This document shows positions 48,162 to 56,833 of a stretch of 64,000 nt of DNA, piece by piece (position 1 is the first letter of the stretch; each line of letters starts with the position of its first letter). The translations under genes were made by a program, and so were the position numbers. This DNA comes from Nocardia pneumoniae NBRC 100136 (GTDB lineage Bacteria > Actinomycetota > Actinomycetes > Mycobacteriales > Mycobacteriaceae), in NCBI RefSeq assembly GCF_000308755.1, contig NZ_BAGF01000075.1:62001-126000 (forward strand), read 5' to 3'. The notes below the pieces were generated by a model that was not told the DNA's origin, ran no database searches, and saw nothing but the letters and a program-made list of their open reading frames with translations.

Positions 48162-49094
48162 TCACCCACGCGCCAGAAGCGGCTGGCGGGTAGGCGACGC
48201 CACCCGCGGGTGGTAGGCGAGGCAGGCTGCCGATGCGCCGTCCACGGCCAGGAAGATCACGGTGCGCACGGTATCGAGCAGGCCCGCATTCAGTGCGTGC
48301 AGGTAAGCGTGCACCGGTGCGGCGGTGTAGGGATCTCCGATCGAGGGCTCGAAACCGACGACCGACTGCGACGGGATGGCGAGTGCGTCCGCCAAGCGGG
48401 CGGGGAATCCGAGCGCTTGCGCGGGGGCAAGCAGCACCGCGCGCCCTTCGGCGAAATCGCCGCCGTCGATTCCTTCTTCGTCCAGGCAGGCGCGTACCAC
48501 CGCCGTGGCCAGATCGACCGGGTCGTCGTCACCGGCACGGACGGACATGACAGAACGGCCGTTGGCCCCTGCTTCGCCCAGCGCCACCCAGGCGATCGGC
48601 TCGTCCGAGCCGGTGGTGTGGCAGCTGTGCAGCTGCCCGAAACCCCCTGCGGTAGGCGAGCTTCCGAGGAGTAGTGCGGCGCCGCCGGTGCTGTACGGGA
48701 AACCCGCGACGTCGCGCATGGTCGAGGGGTGGGCGTCGCCCGCGACGAGCAACGCGTACTCCACCGCGCCGGTGACGAGGAAGGATTCGGCGGTCACGAT
48801 GGCGTGCAGCAGGCCGGTCGCGCCCTGCATCAGGTCGAAAGAGAAAGTGGGCGCACGCCCGGCCTCATAGGAGAGCCCCAGGCCGATCCGCTTCTGAATG
48901 AGCGCCGCCACCGCGGGCTCGGAGATGTTGCTGTCCCGGAAGACGCCCGCGTTGATCAGCATTCCGATCTCGTCGAGACCGACGTCGGAGCGCTCCACAC
49001 AGGTGCGCGCCGCCCGGGCGGCCAGTTCGAAGTAGCTGCCGGTGTCGGGGTCGGAGTTCGTCGCGGCGGAGATGATCGTCGTTGCCATGCTCAT
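48162..49094 (-). CDS. KAS III-like subunit lacking the catalytic triad
   Basis: 310 residues with thiolase-fold features (FELAARAARTCVERSDVGLD, GAVEYALLVAGDA, YSTGGAALLLG). Where the active KAS III has its Cys, this protein has Ala92 (FDLMQGATG against FDVSNACAG). The His position is Ala225 and the Asn position Asp254 (GDPYTAA against GNTASTS), so it cannot condense acyl chains. Its ATG overlaps the stop of the active KAS III gene by four bases. That gives an active/inactive pair in the manner of PqsB and PqsC of Pseudomonas, where the inactive chain is needed for function. Heterodimer formation here is inference. Confidence 0.8.
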   Translation of the reverse strand: MSMATTIISAATNSDPDTGSYFELAARAARTCVERSDVGLDEIGMLINAGVFRDSNISEPAVAALIQKRIGLGLSYEAGRAPTFSFDLMQGATGLLHAIVTAESFLVTGAVEYALLVAGDAHPSTMRDVAGFPYSTGGAALLLGSSPTAGGFGQLHSCHTTGSDEPIAWVALGEAGANGRSVMSVRAGDDDPVDLATAVVRACLDEEGIDGGDFAEGRAVLLAPAQALGFPARLADALAIPSQSVVGFEPSIGDPYTAAPVHAYLHALNAGLLDTVRTVIFLAVDGASAACLAYHPRVASPTRQPLLARG

Positions 49095-50140
49095 GCCTCC
49101 AAACGGGAGATGGTCGCGGCGAGATATCCGGAGACGATTCCCGACGCCGCCGGGACCATGAGGATCTTCGACCCTTTGGGGATCTTCTGTTGTCTCAGAT
49201 GCTCGTGCAGCACCAGGAAATGCGAGGTCGACGCCGTATTGCCGTAGTCGCGCAGCACGTTGAGAGCCTGCGGCATCGGCGTGCCGAAATGCCGTTCGGT
49301 CAGATCCGAGATGTACTCGATGGCGGGCGCGCTGAATTGATGATGAATCCAGTAATCGTACTTCTCACTCTCCCAGGTGCGCCCGGTCTCGGCGAGAAAA
49401 TCCGCCATGCGGTCGATGGCCCGCTGGTAGCGGGCTTCGTTCTGCATGGCGCGATTGTCGGTGTACATCGCGATCCCGCTGCCGCGGTCACTGGGCATAC
49501 CGATGCAGTGCTCGGCGCCGTCGGCGGAGGTCATGAGTTCGACGTAGTGGATCTCGTCGCTGTCGTCGCCGCGGTTGTCGAGTACGACGGCGACCGCCGC
49601 GTCCCCCACCGTCAACGCCGCGAATTGCGGGTCGTAGGGCTCGCTGATCTCACGCACGGCCGTCTCGGCGATCGGTGTGATCTGCTCGCCGCTGACCACC
49701 AGGCCGTTGCGCACCACGCCGGCCTTGATCATGCGGTCCAAGACCATCACCCCGGTGATCATGCCCGCACACGCGTTAGACACATCGAAATGCCGTGCCG
49801 TGTTCGCGCCGATCGCATTGCCCAGCATTGACGCGAAAGACGGTGCGTAACAGAAGATTTCCTTGCCCCGGGTGCGGGTGATGGAGGTCGAAATGATGAC
49901 GTCCAGCTCGTCGGCCGCGTAGCCGGAATGCTGTAGACAGTCCTCGATCGCCCGCAACGCCAGCTCGAAGGACGACTCGTACCGGTCCGGATCAGAGTCG
50001 TAGACGCGCCGATTCCTGATACCGGTGATGCGCTCCAGGTCCAATGACCTCGGCACGGCCAGCGAGGCGATCAGATCCTCGGTAGAACGGATGGTCGTCG
50101 GTGTGTACGAGCCGATCGACTCGAAACGAGTACGAAGCAT
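49091..50140 (-). CDS. Beta-ketoacyl-ACP synthase III-like condensing enzyme
   Basis: 349 residues, the usual KAS III length. Full triad: FDVSNACAGM with Cys124, WIHHQ with His267 and GNTAS with Asn301. Substrate-region segments are not those of FabH of fatty acid synthesis, and the sequence fits the family of KAS III-like enzymes in natural product pathways. It probably joins an acyl-CoA with another thioester or nucleophile. The gene downstream overlaps by four bases and codes an inactive homologue; upstream by 85 bp on the same strand is an SDR gene. Confidence 0.88.
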   Translation of the reverse strand: MLRTRFESIGSYTPTTIRSTEDLIASLAVPRSLDLERITGIRNRRVYDSDPDRYESSFELALRAIEDCLQHSGYAADELDVIISTSITRTRGKEIFCYAPSFASMLGNAIGANTARHFDVSNACAGMITGVMVLDRMIKAGVVRNGLVVSGEQITPIAETAVREISEPYDPQFAALTVGDAAVAVVLDNRGDDSDEIHYVELMTSADGAEHCIGMPSDRGSGIAMYTDNRAMQNEARYQRAIDRMADFLAETGRTWESEKYDYWIHHQFSAPAIEYISDLTERHFGTPMPQALNVLRDYGNTASTSHFLVLHEHLRQQKIPKGSKILMVPAASGIVSGYLAATISRLEA

Positions 50141-50225
50141 GGACCCCTGCTTTCTGCTTCAGTCGGCGACGAAGGTTGTGTGGTGCTGGACGACAACGGT
50201 GCCGTGGACTGCGAGACCGCCGCCG

Positions 50226-51080
50226 CTACCCGGACAGTCCGACCAAGGCCGCGCTGACGTCGCACAGCTGCTGTCCGACCGCGTCGTCCTGCGCGAGGCG
50301 CGACGGAGTCTTGACGCGGTTCTTCTGGAAGTAGTGGCCGCTGACCGCGGCGACTTCGGGATCGGCGGCCAGGTAGGTGAGTGCCCGGCCTCCCTCGGCG
50401 GCCGAGATCATGAACACCCGCTTGGCGACCGCGACCAAGGGCTGTCCGAACCACGGCATCGAGTCCCAGATTCCGGTCGCCACCGCACCGGGGTGGAACG
50501 CGTTGACCGTCACCCCGGTCCCCTCGAGCCGCCGCGCCAGCGCGCGGGTGTAGAGGATGTTCGCCAGCTTGGAGCGGCTGTAGGCCTTCTCACCCGAATA
50601 ACCCTGTCGAAAGCCGAGATCCGCGAAATCCATGGTGGCACCGAAATGCATGACCGACGAGGTGAACACGATGCGCGACGGGGCGCTGCGCACCATCAAA
50701 TCGGTGAGCAGTTCGGTGAGGAGGAACCCCCCGAGATGATTGACCGCGAACGTGGCTTCGATGCCATCCTCGGTTTCGACGCGAGTCTTGTAGTAGCCGC
50801 CTGCGTTGTTGGCCAGCACATCCAACCGGTCATACCCGGCCAGAACCGCTTTCGCCAGTTGGCGGACCGACGACTGCGAGGCGAAATCGCACTCCAGCGT
50901 GTCGACGCCCGCTGCCCCCGCGGACCGAACCAGCGCCGCCGTATCGGCGAGCTTCTCCGGATTCCGTCCGACCAAGACAAGCCGGTTCCCGTCCGCGGCC
51001 AGTTGCCGAGCGGATTCGAGACCGATACCCGATGTCGCCCCCGTGATCAGGATTGTCTTCATAGCCGACCACCCTGCCAT
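50226..51080 (-). CDS. Short-chain dehydrogenase/reductase, retinol dehydrogenase-like
   Basis: 284 residues from ATG 51080, chosen because GAGGAAAC precedes it; ATG 51062 also possible. TGATSGIG for NAD(P) binding, NNAG, catalytic Ser in FTSSVMHFG and YSRSK with Tyr and Lys, then FHPGAVATGIW. This matches the WWOX/retinol dehydrogenase-like SDRs. First gene of a probable three-gene set with the KAS III pair, so it may reduce their keto product. That role is inferred from order. Confidence 0.87.
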   Translation of the reverse strand: MAGWSAMKTILITGATSGIGLESARQLAADGNRLVLVGRNPEKLADTAALVRSAGAAGVDTLECDFASQSSVRQLAKAVLAGYDRLDVLANNAGGYYKTRVETEDGIEATFAVNHLGGFLLTELLTDLMVRSAPSRIVFTSSVMHFGATMDFADLGFRQGYSGEKAYSRSKLANILYTRALARRLEGTGVTVNAFHPGAVATGIWDSMPWFGQPLVAVAKRVFMISAAEGGRALTYLAADPEVAAVSGHYFQKNRVKTPSRLAQDDAVGQQLCDVSAALVGLSG

Positions 51081-51310
51081 AGAAGTTTCCTCGCGGATTG
51101 CTGACACGAGTCGCCGGGACCAAAATTCCCGATCGCATCCGAACGCAAGGTGCCGGAACATAATCGGACGACCGCTCAGATCGGCGGAACGCGGCGCGCA
51201 TCGGCATAGTACAGCGCCGCGGCAATCGGTGTGGTGATCATGCACCGCTGTCCCTACCGCAGGCGCGATGATGGAGTCGAACCGACAAACGAGCATCGGA
51301 AGGATCGACT

Positions 51311-52510
51311 GTGGACGGTCCGAGGCGTTGTCTGGTCGCGGTCCTCGTCCTCTTGGGTGCCGTCACCGGATGCGGAAGCCCCGAGCACAGGCAGCAGCAG
51401 GACCGGGGCGAGATCGTGTCGACCACTTCTCTGCTCGGTCTACCGGCCGACCGAACCGCGGCGCTGTTGGCCGACGGCGGGATCAGTACTCCTGTCCGCA
51501 ACGGTGTCGACGCGGTTCGCGTCGAGTACCGAACGATCACTCCGCAGGGCGAACCGACCACCGCCAGCGGGTTGGTGGTGCTGCCGCGCAGCGATTCGCG
51601 CCGATTGCGGGTGGTCAGCTACGAGCACGGGACCATGGTGCTGAAGAGTGACGCACCATCGGTCGATACCCGCAACCTGCCCGACCGGCTGCGAACGGTG
51701 ATGTTCGCGGCCGCGGGCTACGCGGCGGTCGCACCGGACTACCTGGGCCTCGGCACCGGCCCGGGATGGCATCCGTACACCCATGCGCCGTCCGAGGTCA
51801 GCGCCTCCGCCGACCTGTTACGCGCCGCTGCCGCACTGGCCGCGCGGCAAGGTCGCGAGTTCGACCCGAACGTGCTGGTGACCGGCTTCTCCCAGGGCGG
51901 TCACGCCGCGATGGCGCTGGGCAGGGCGCTGCAGGGCGGCGCGGTCCCGAGCTTCGGGGTCGCCGCCCTGGCCCCGATCAGCGGTCCATACGACCTGCGG
52001 CACGTTCAGACGCCCGCCGCGCTGGACGGGAGCATCACTCCGGGCGCCGCGGTCCTGTTCCTCGCCTACTGGATCACATCGATGAATCGGATCCACCACC
52101 TCTACGACAATCCGGCCGAGGCCTTTCACCAGCCTTACGCCGACCGCGTCGAACAGCTCTTCGACGGCACCAAGAGCGAGATCACGATCGTGACCTCGTT
52201 GGCGATCACCCCGCTGCGGCTGCTGACCCCTCGCTTTCTCGAGTGGGCCGCCAACCCGACCGGCGCTGCCGAGAAGGCGCTCGCCGACAGCGATGGCACC
52301 TGTGACTGGACTCCGCGCGTGCCCGTCCACCTCTACGCCGCCACCGGTGACCATGCCGTCCCCTACACCAACGCCGAGCACTGCCTGCTGGCCCTGCGCA
52401 GTGACAACGTCACGCTGCACAATCTGGGCGACGTGGACCACTCCGGCACGGCCAGGGTCGCCCTTCCAGAGATCCTCCGCTGGTTTCAGCAGCAATTCGC
52501 GCCGAGCTGA
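51311..52510 (+). CDS. Secreted lipoprotein lipase, LIP family
   Basis: 399 residues, signal sequence ending GAVTGC (Cys21), so a probable lipoprotein. Alpha/beta hydrolase of the secretory lipase (LIP) family: SYEHGTMV near 103, PDYLGLGTGPGWHPYTHAP, nucleophile GFSQGG with Ser194, Asp in YAATGDHAVPY and His in DVDHSGTA. It likely cleaves host or environmental lipid esters at the cell surface. Divergent from the SDR gene; convergent with a cutinase-like gene. Confidence 0.88.
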   Translation: MDGPRRCLVAVLVLLGAVTGCGSPEHRQQQDRGEIVSTTSLLGLPADRTAALLADGGISTPVRNGVDAVRVEYRTITPQGEPTTASGLVVLPRSDSRRLRVVSYEHGTMVLKSDAPSVDTRNLPDRLRTVMFAAAGYAAVAPDYLGLGTGPGWHPYTHAPSEVSASADLLRAAAALAARQGREFDPNVLVTGFSQGGHAAMALGRALQGGAVPSFGVAALAPISGPYDLRHVQTPAALDGSITPGAAVLFLAYWITSMNRIHHLYDNPAEAFHQPYADRVEQLFDGTKSEITIVTSLAITPLRLLTPRFLEWAANPTGAAEKALADSDGTCDWTPRVPVHLYAATGDHAVPYTNAEHCLLALRSDNVTLHNLGDVDHSGTARVALPEILRWFQQQFAPS

Positions 52511-52630
52511 CCGGCACCGTTGACCGCGGAGTATGTCGATGGCGCCGCAACCGGTGGTGGTCGCCGAGCCGCGGATCGCGAACGGTCGCCTCGCGGCTAC
52601 GCTCGCGATCCAACGCCTCCGGTGCGGCGG

Positions 52631-54307
52631 TCAATTCGATGTTCTCGGGCTGGCGGTCGTGGTGGTCGGCGCCGCCGGTCCGGTTGTCGTGGTAGTCGGC
52701 TCCGTGGTCGTGGTGGGCGCCGCGACCGAAGCGGAAGCCTGCGAGGTCGCCACCGGCGCGGTGACCGTCGTGCTCGGCGTCTGGGACGGCGACGCCGAAG
52801 TCGTCGGGACCGGGCTGGTCGGCGCGCTGCTGACCTGGGCCTTCGCCGGGACGGCGGTGGTGGTCGGTGACGCGGTCGTGCTCGTGGCCGGTTGACTTGT
52901 CGGCGCCGCCGAGGAGGTCGCCGCCGCCTTGTACGCGGCGGCGAGGTCCGCCGCTTCCGGCTTGGCTGTCGGGTCGACGGGCTCGCCCGCCTGCGCTTGC
53001 TGCGCCAGGTGGGTCAGCCAGGCAGCCGCGTACTCGGCGGAGGTCAGCGGTTTGCCATTGGCCGGATCGGCGTCATGCCAGTAGTCGAAGTGGTGACCGG
53101 TGTGGTTCGGTCCCAGCGTGAGCTGGTACGGGTCGCTCATGATCACCGGGATCGTGTTCTGGTTGGTCAGGATGAGGCCGATGATCTCGTTCAGCACCTT
53201 CTGCGGCAGGTAGGCCAGCGGCGACATCGCGTTGGTCGAGATCGCCTCCGCCTTCGCCGGAGTCTTCGGCGGCTCACCCGGCTTGTATGCCGGGTCCGAC
53301 ACCCTCAGCAGGACCTGGAGGAACGTCTCGTCGCTCTGCATCCAGTTCGGCTGCGACTGGATGTCCGCGAACGCCGCGAGCGCGATACGGCTGAGCACAA
53401 CAGCGACGTCCTGCCCGGTGGCCGGGGTGAGCCCGTCTTTCTCGAGAGCGTCGACGTTCAACTGCCGCCCCACGTTGACCACCAACTGCAGCAAGGAGAT
53501 GTTCTCCGGCGCCGAGCAGGTGAGATCGCCGTCGGAGCAGAACGACGCCACCTTGCCGTTCAGCGCACCGAAGTCACCGCTGGTCCCCGGAAGCGCACCC
53601 TGACCGGGGACGGGATTCGCGCCGTTCTGGTACTGCTGGTCGAAGCCATCGGGACTGCCGAAGGGGTCCTTCGCGCCGGGGAACGGCCCGTCCCCCGCTG
53701 ATCGACCCGAGTCGGCGAGGATGACGACACCGACGACGTCGGCCGGATCCACGATCCCGTATTCGCCATCCTGGCCCGGCTCCTGATGACCGATCTGCAT
53801 CGCGACGCGGCGGACGACGTCGGCGCCTTCGCTGTATCCGACGATGGAGAACTTGGTGTCGGGGCAAGCCTGCGCTATCTCCCGCATGACCCGTTCGGTG
53901 TTCGCGACACCGGTCGTGACCGCGTCTTCGTAGCTGGCCATGTTCGCCGGGTACGCGATGTAGACAGCGGCATACGAGCCCGGATCCACGGCGTCGCCCG
54001 GCGCGTTGACGACCGGATCGACCCACTCGCTGCTGTGGTCACCGGACAGCGCGGCGGGCAATGCGTTGCCGTTGGCGTCGACAAGCATCTTCGTGGTGCC
54101 CTCGACCGGAGTGTCGCCGCGACCGGCGACCGAGATGGTCACCATGTCGTGGCACTCGGTCACGGATGCCGTGAGGTGCGTGTCCTCGGTGTGCGGCGTG
54201 GATGTCAGTGCCCATGAGGCGGCGACGACCGCCGTAACCCCCAACACTGCTGGCGCGACAACGGCCGAAGCGATTCGATGTCGCGCGAAGAATTCGCGGA
54301 AAGCCAC
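52631..54307 (-). CDS. Cutinase-like exported protein with Thr/Ser/Pro tail
   Basis: 558 residues. A single N-terminal hydrophobic segment (12-34) serves as signal or anchor. The cutinase-type hydrolase domain has IVGYSEGA with Ser159, and continues with GVVILADSGRSAGDGPFPGA as in mycobacterial cutinase-like proteins. A helical region covers about 280-420. The last 120 residues are almost only Thr, Ser, Pro and Ala and would be a wall-spanning or glycosylated stalk. The opposite strand over this tail looks like a Val/Gly-rich frame, which is only an artefact of that composition. Confidence 0.85.
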   Translation of the reverse strand: MAFREFFARHRIASAVVAPAVLGVTAVVAASWALTSTPHTEDTHLTASVTECHDMVTISVAGRGDTPVEGTTKMLVDANGNALPAALSGDHSSEWVDPVVNAPGDAVDPGSYAAVYIAYPANMASYEDAVTTGVANTERVMREIAQACPDTKFSIVGYSEGADVVRRVAMQIGHQEPGQDGEYGIVDPADVVGVVILADSGRSAGDGPFPGAKDPFGSPDGFDQQYQNGANPVPGQGALPGTSGDFGALNGKVASFCSDGDLTCSAPENISLLQLVVNVGRQLNVDALEKDGLTPATGQDVAVVLSRIALAAFADIQSQPNWMQSDETFLQVLLRVSDPAYKPGEPPKTPAKAEAISTNAMSPLAYLPQKVLNEIIGLILTNQNTIPVIMSDPYQLTLGPNHTGHHFDYWHDADPANGKPLTSAEYAAAWLTHLAQQAQAGEPVDPTAKPEAADLAAAYKAAATSSAAPTSQPATSTTASPTTTAVPAKAQVSSAPTSPVPTTSASPSQTPSTTVTAPVATSQASASVAAPTTTTEPTTTTTGPAAPTTTTASPRTSN

Positions 54308-54489
54308 GTCCTGATCCCCATTCCATCAATTAGCAAAAGGACAGGCCCCCCGACGAAGCCATGTGCCACCAGAGACGTCGTGGTTGGGCAGGCGGGCGTT
54401 ACCGGCGCGAATTGTCGGTCTCGCGACAGCATCGGCGGGCCACCGCTGTAACCGGGCGGGTAGGGCGTCCGATCACTGCCACCGAGCAG

Positions 54490-54518
54490 TTGAATTCGAA
54501 GTCAACTTCAAGTAACGT
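54490..54518 (+). promoter_or_regulatory. Promoter with regulon operator, MFS gene
   Basis: -35 TTGAAT (54490-54495), 17-bp spacer, -10 TAACGT (54513-54518). The spacer holds GAAGTCAACTTC, an inverted repeat, and the whole element matches the sites at 59213, 61628, 62583 and 62632. It drives the MFS gene starting at 54578. Confidence 0.72.
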
Positions 54519-54577
54519 GCCGCGCACTGATGGTGACCAGCGTCACATCAGCTTCGCCCTCTACTTGGAGATTAGGT

Positions 54578-55933
54578 ATGACTCCGAACACGGATTCCGG
54601 CACAACGGATCAGAAGAAATTACGGCGGCTCATGGCCGCTGCCCTGGTGGGAAGTTCGATCGAATGGTACGACTTCTTCATCTACGGAACGGCTGCTGCC
54701 CTGGTGTTCGGCAAGCTGTTCTTTCCCCATTCATCGCCACTGATGGGTACATTGCTGTCCTTCAGCACGTTCTGGGCGGGTTTCATCGCCCGTCCGCTGG
54801 GCGGACTGCTGTTCGGGCATATCGGCGACACGTTCGGCCGGAAACCGGCATTGGTCTCCTGCCTGATCCTCGTCGCGGCGTCCACCTGCGCGATCGGCCT
54901 GCTGCCGACCGCCGCGTCGCTCGGGATGGCCGCGCCGATTCTGCTGGTGACGTTGCGGTTCCTCCAGGGCATCGCTGTGGGTGGCCAGTGGGGCGGCGTC
55001 ACCCTGCTGCTCACCGAAACGACCAGGCCCAACCGCAAAGGTCAAGCGGGAACCTTCGGCCAGATGGGCGTGCCGTTCGGCCTGCTGCTCGGCACGGGCG
55101 CGTTTCTTCTGGTCGGCGCACTGGTCAAGAAGTCCGACTTCCTGGCCTGGGGTTGGCGCGTCCCATTTCTGGCCAGCGCCGTCCTGTTCATAGTGGTTCT
55201 GTTCATCCAACTCCGCATCGAGGACTCGCCGGAATTCCGTCGGCTCCAGAAGCGCGCCGATGAAGCCACGAACACGATCGCGCAGGCGCCGATCCTCGAA
55301 GTGCTGAAGAAGCATTCGAAGCAGGTTCTCCTCGGCGCCGGCCTCCTGTTCGGAACGAACGCCGTCTTCTACATCAGCGTCGCGGGCGTCCTCGACTACG
55401 GTGTCCGGGAACTCGGGCTGGGCCGCAACGGCTTGTTGGCGGTCTCGCTGATCTCCTCCGCCGTCAGCGTGCCCGTCATCTATCTGTCCGGCTCGCTGTC
55501 CGACCGCGTGGGTCGCCGCCCCCTGATGCTCACCGGCGCGGCGATCATGGCACTCTGGGCCTTCCCCTTCTTCTGGCTGGTCAACACCGGTTCGCTCGCT
55601 GCGATTCTGATCGCGACCACGGTCGGCAGCGGCATCGGCTCGGGACTGGTGTACGGCCCGCTGGCGGCGTACCTCGCTGAACTGTTCGAGCCCCGAATTC
55701 GCTATTCGGGCATAACGCTGGCCTATCAGCTGGCCGCGATCCTGGTCAGTGGTGGCACCCCATTCCTCATGACCGCGCTGCTCGCGTCGACGGGATCGAC
55801 CGCGGCGGTCTCCACCTTCATGATGATCATGGCGCTGTGCACGCTCGGCAGCGCCTGGGTCCTGCCGGAAACCGTGTCATCGGAGCAGTCCGTGACGACC
55901 GACGGGCATGCGTCCGCCTCCGTCCCATCCTGA
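54578..55933 (+). CDS. MFS transporter, metabolite:H+ symporter type
   Basis: 451 residues from ATG 54578 (GGAG upstream); an ATG at 54530 is too close to the promoter's expected start site. Twelve helices. The loop GRKPALVSCLIL after helix 2, SSIEWYDFFIYG at the start, GGQWGGVTLLL in helix 4 to 5 and LSDRVGRRPLML are typical of the MHS branch (ProP/ShiA-like), which brings organic acids, betaines or aromatic acids in with protons. Its regulated promoter groups it with acyl-CoA genes downstream, so the substrate may be a carboxylate. That is inference. Confidence 0.9.
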   Translation: MTPNTDSGTTDQKKLRRLMAAALVGSSIEWYDFFIYGTAAALVFGKLFFPHSSPLMGTLLSFSTFWAGFIARPLGGLLFGHIGDTFGRKPALVSCLILVAASTCAIGLLPTAASLGMAAPILLVTLRFLQGIAVGGQWGGVTLLLTETTRPNRKGQAGTFGQMGVPFGLLLGTGAFLLVGALVKKSDFLAWGWRVPFLASAVLFIVVLFIQLRIEDSPEFRRLQKRADEATNTIAQAPILEVLKKHSKQVLLGAGLLFGTNAVFYISVAGVLDYGVRELGLGRNGLLAVSLISSAVSVPVIYLSGSLSDRVGRRPLMLTGAAIMALWAFPFFWLVNTGSLAAILIATTVGSGIGSGLVYGPLAAYLAELFEPRIRYSGITLAYQLAAILVSGGTPFLMTALLASTGSTAAVSTFMMIMALCTLGSAWVLPETVSSEQSVTTDGHASASVPS

Positions 55934-55945
55934 CCGATCTCGAAT

Positions 55946-55976
55946 GAGCCGGCGATGTCGTGGACATCGCCGGCTC
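55946..55976 (+). terminator. Terminator hairpin after the MFS gene
   Basis: GAGCCGGCGATGTC, three loop bases, GACATCGCCGGCTC: perfect 14-bp stem beginning 12 bp after the MFS stop codon. It separates the MFS gene from the TetR gene downstream. Confidence 0.85.
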
Positions 55977-56050
55977 GCCATCTCGGCGGTGTTCCGGCGG
56001 GGTGCGCGGGCGCCGCGGCCGGCGAACGCCACACGCGCAGGTGAGAGACT

Positions 56051-56677
56051 ATGCGGGTGACCGATGCCGAGGACCGCCCACGCGCGGACGAAACCCGTGC
56101 TCGACTACTCGAGGCCGCCGCGACTGCGTTCGCCCAACGAGGCTTCCACGGGTCGACGACGCGCGATATCACTTCTCTCGCAGGTTTGAGCACCGCGGCC
56201 ATTTACGTGCACCACCGTTCCAAGGAAGAACTGCTCTATCAGATCTCGAAGACCGGTCACCAGGCCACGCTGGATCTCGTGCGCGCCGCCGTCGGCTCGG
56301 CCGAGGACCCGATCGGTCAATTGATCGCGGTCATGCACGACTTCGCCGAACACCACGCCAAGGCCCACGTCGTCGCCCGCGTCGTGAACTACGAGATCGC
56401 CGCACTCGCCGCGCCGCATCAGCAGGAGATCAAGGACCTCCGCCGCGATATCCACGGCGAGCTCCGCACCCTGATCGAGCGTGGCACCGAGACCGGCGTC
56501 TTCAATACACCGGATGCGCATATGGCCGCTACTGCCCTTTTGTCACTCGGCATCGATATCGCTCGCTGGTATCACGAGGACGGCTCTTGGTCTCCCGAGG
56601 ACATAGCGAATTTCTATGCGGACCTCGCGCTGCGCATTGTCGGCGCACCTCGTCCAAGTGACGCGACTTCCGCCTAG
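56051..56677 (+). CDS. TetR-family regulator
   Basis: 208 residues from ATG 56051. HTH: TRARLLEAAATAFAQRGFHG, STTRDITSLAGLSTAAIYVH, HRSKEELLYQ. The C-terminal part (NYEIAALAAPHQQEIKDLRR, GIDIARWYHEDGSWSPEDIA) resembles regulators beside acyl-CoA dehydrogenase genes, close in type to the KstR2-like group that bind acyl-CoA esters, but I cannot assign it to one. It is convergent with the oxidoreductase gene and has no TTGAA-type promoter of its own in front. Confidence 0.87.
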   Translation: MRVTDAEDRPRADETRARLLEAAATAFAQRGFHGSTTRDITSLAGLSTAAIYVHHRSKEELLYQISKTGHQATLDLVRAAVGSAEDPIGQLIAVMHDFAEHHAKAHVVARVVNYEIAALAAPHQQEIKDLRRDIHGELRTLIERGTETGVFNTPDAHMAATALLSLGIDIARWYHEDGSWSPEDIANFYADLALRIVGAPRPSDATSA

Positions 56678-56727
56678 ATTCACATTCCCGAGCGGCCGCA
56701 CGAGGAGGGCCGGTGATCTGCGCCAGA

Positions 56728-56782
56728 ACGACGTCGCGGTGCAGAAGACGGGCCTTGCCGCCATTCTGCACCGCGATGTCGT
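56728..56782. terminator. Long hairpin between convergent genes
   Basis: 19-bp arms with one mismatch (56728-56746 and 56764-56782; core GCGGTGCAGAA and TTCTGCACCGC) and a 17-nt loop. It lies between the convergent TetR and oxidoreductase genes and can stop transcription from both sides. Confidence 0.8.
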
Positions 56783-56833
56783 CAGTAGTTGTAGAGCAAA
56801 TTCACGCCACGACAGACCCCGTGGGCAGCCGCA

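Noticed and set aside
52533-52895. Val/Gly-rich plus-strand frame that looks like a membrane protein
   Set aside because: It is the reverse of Thr/Ala codons in the cutinase tail; no ribosome site and no independent support.
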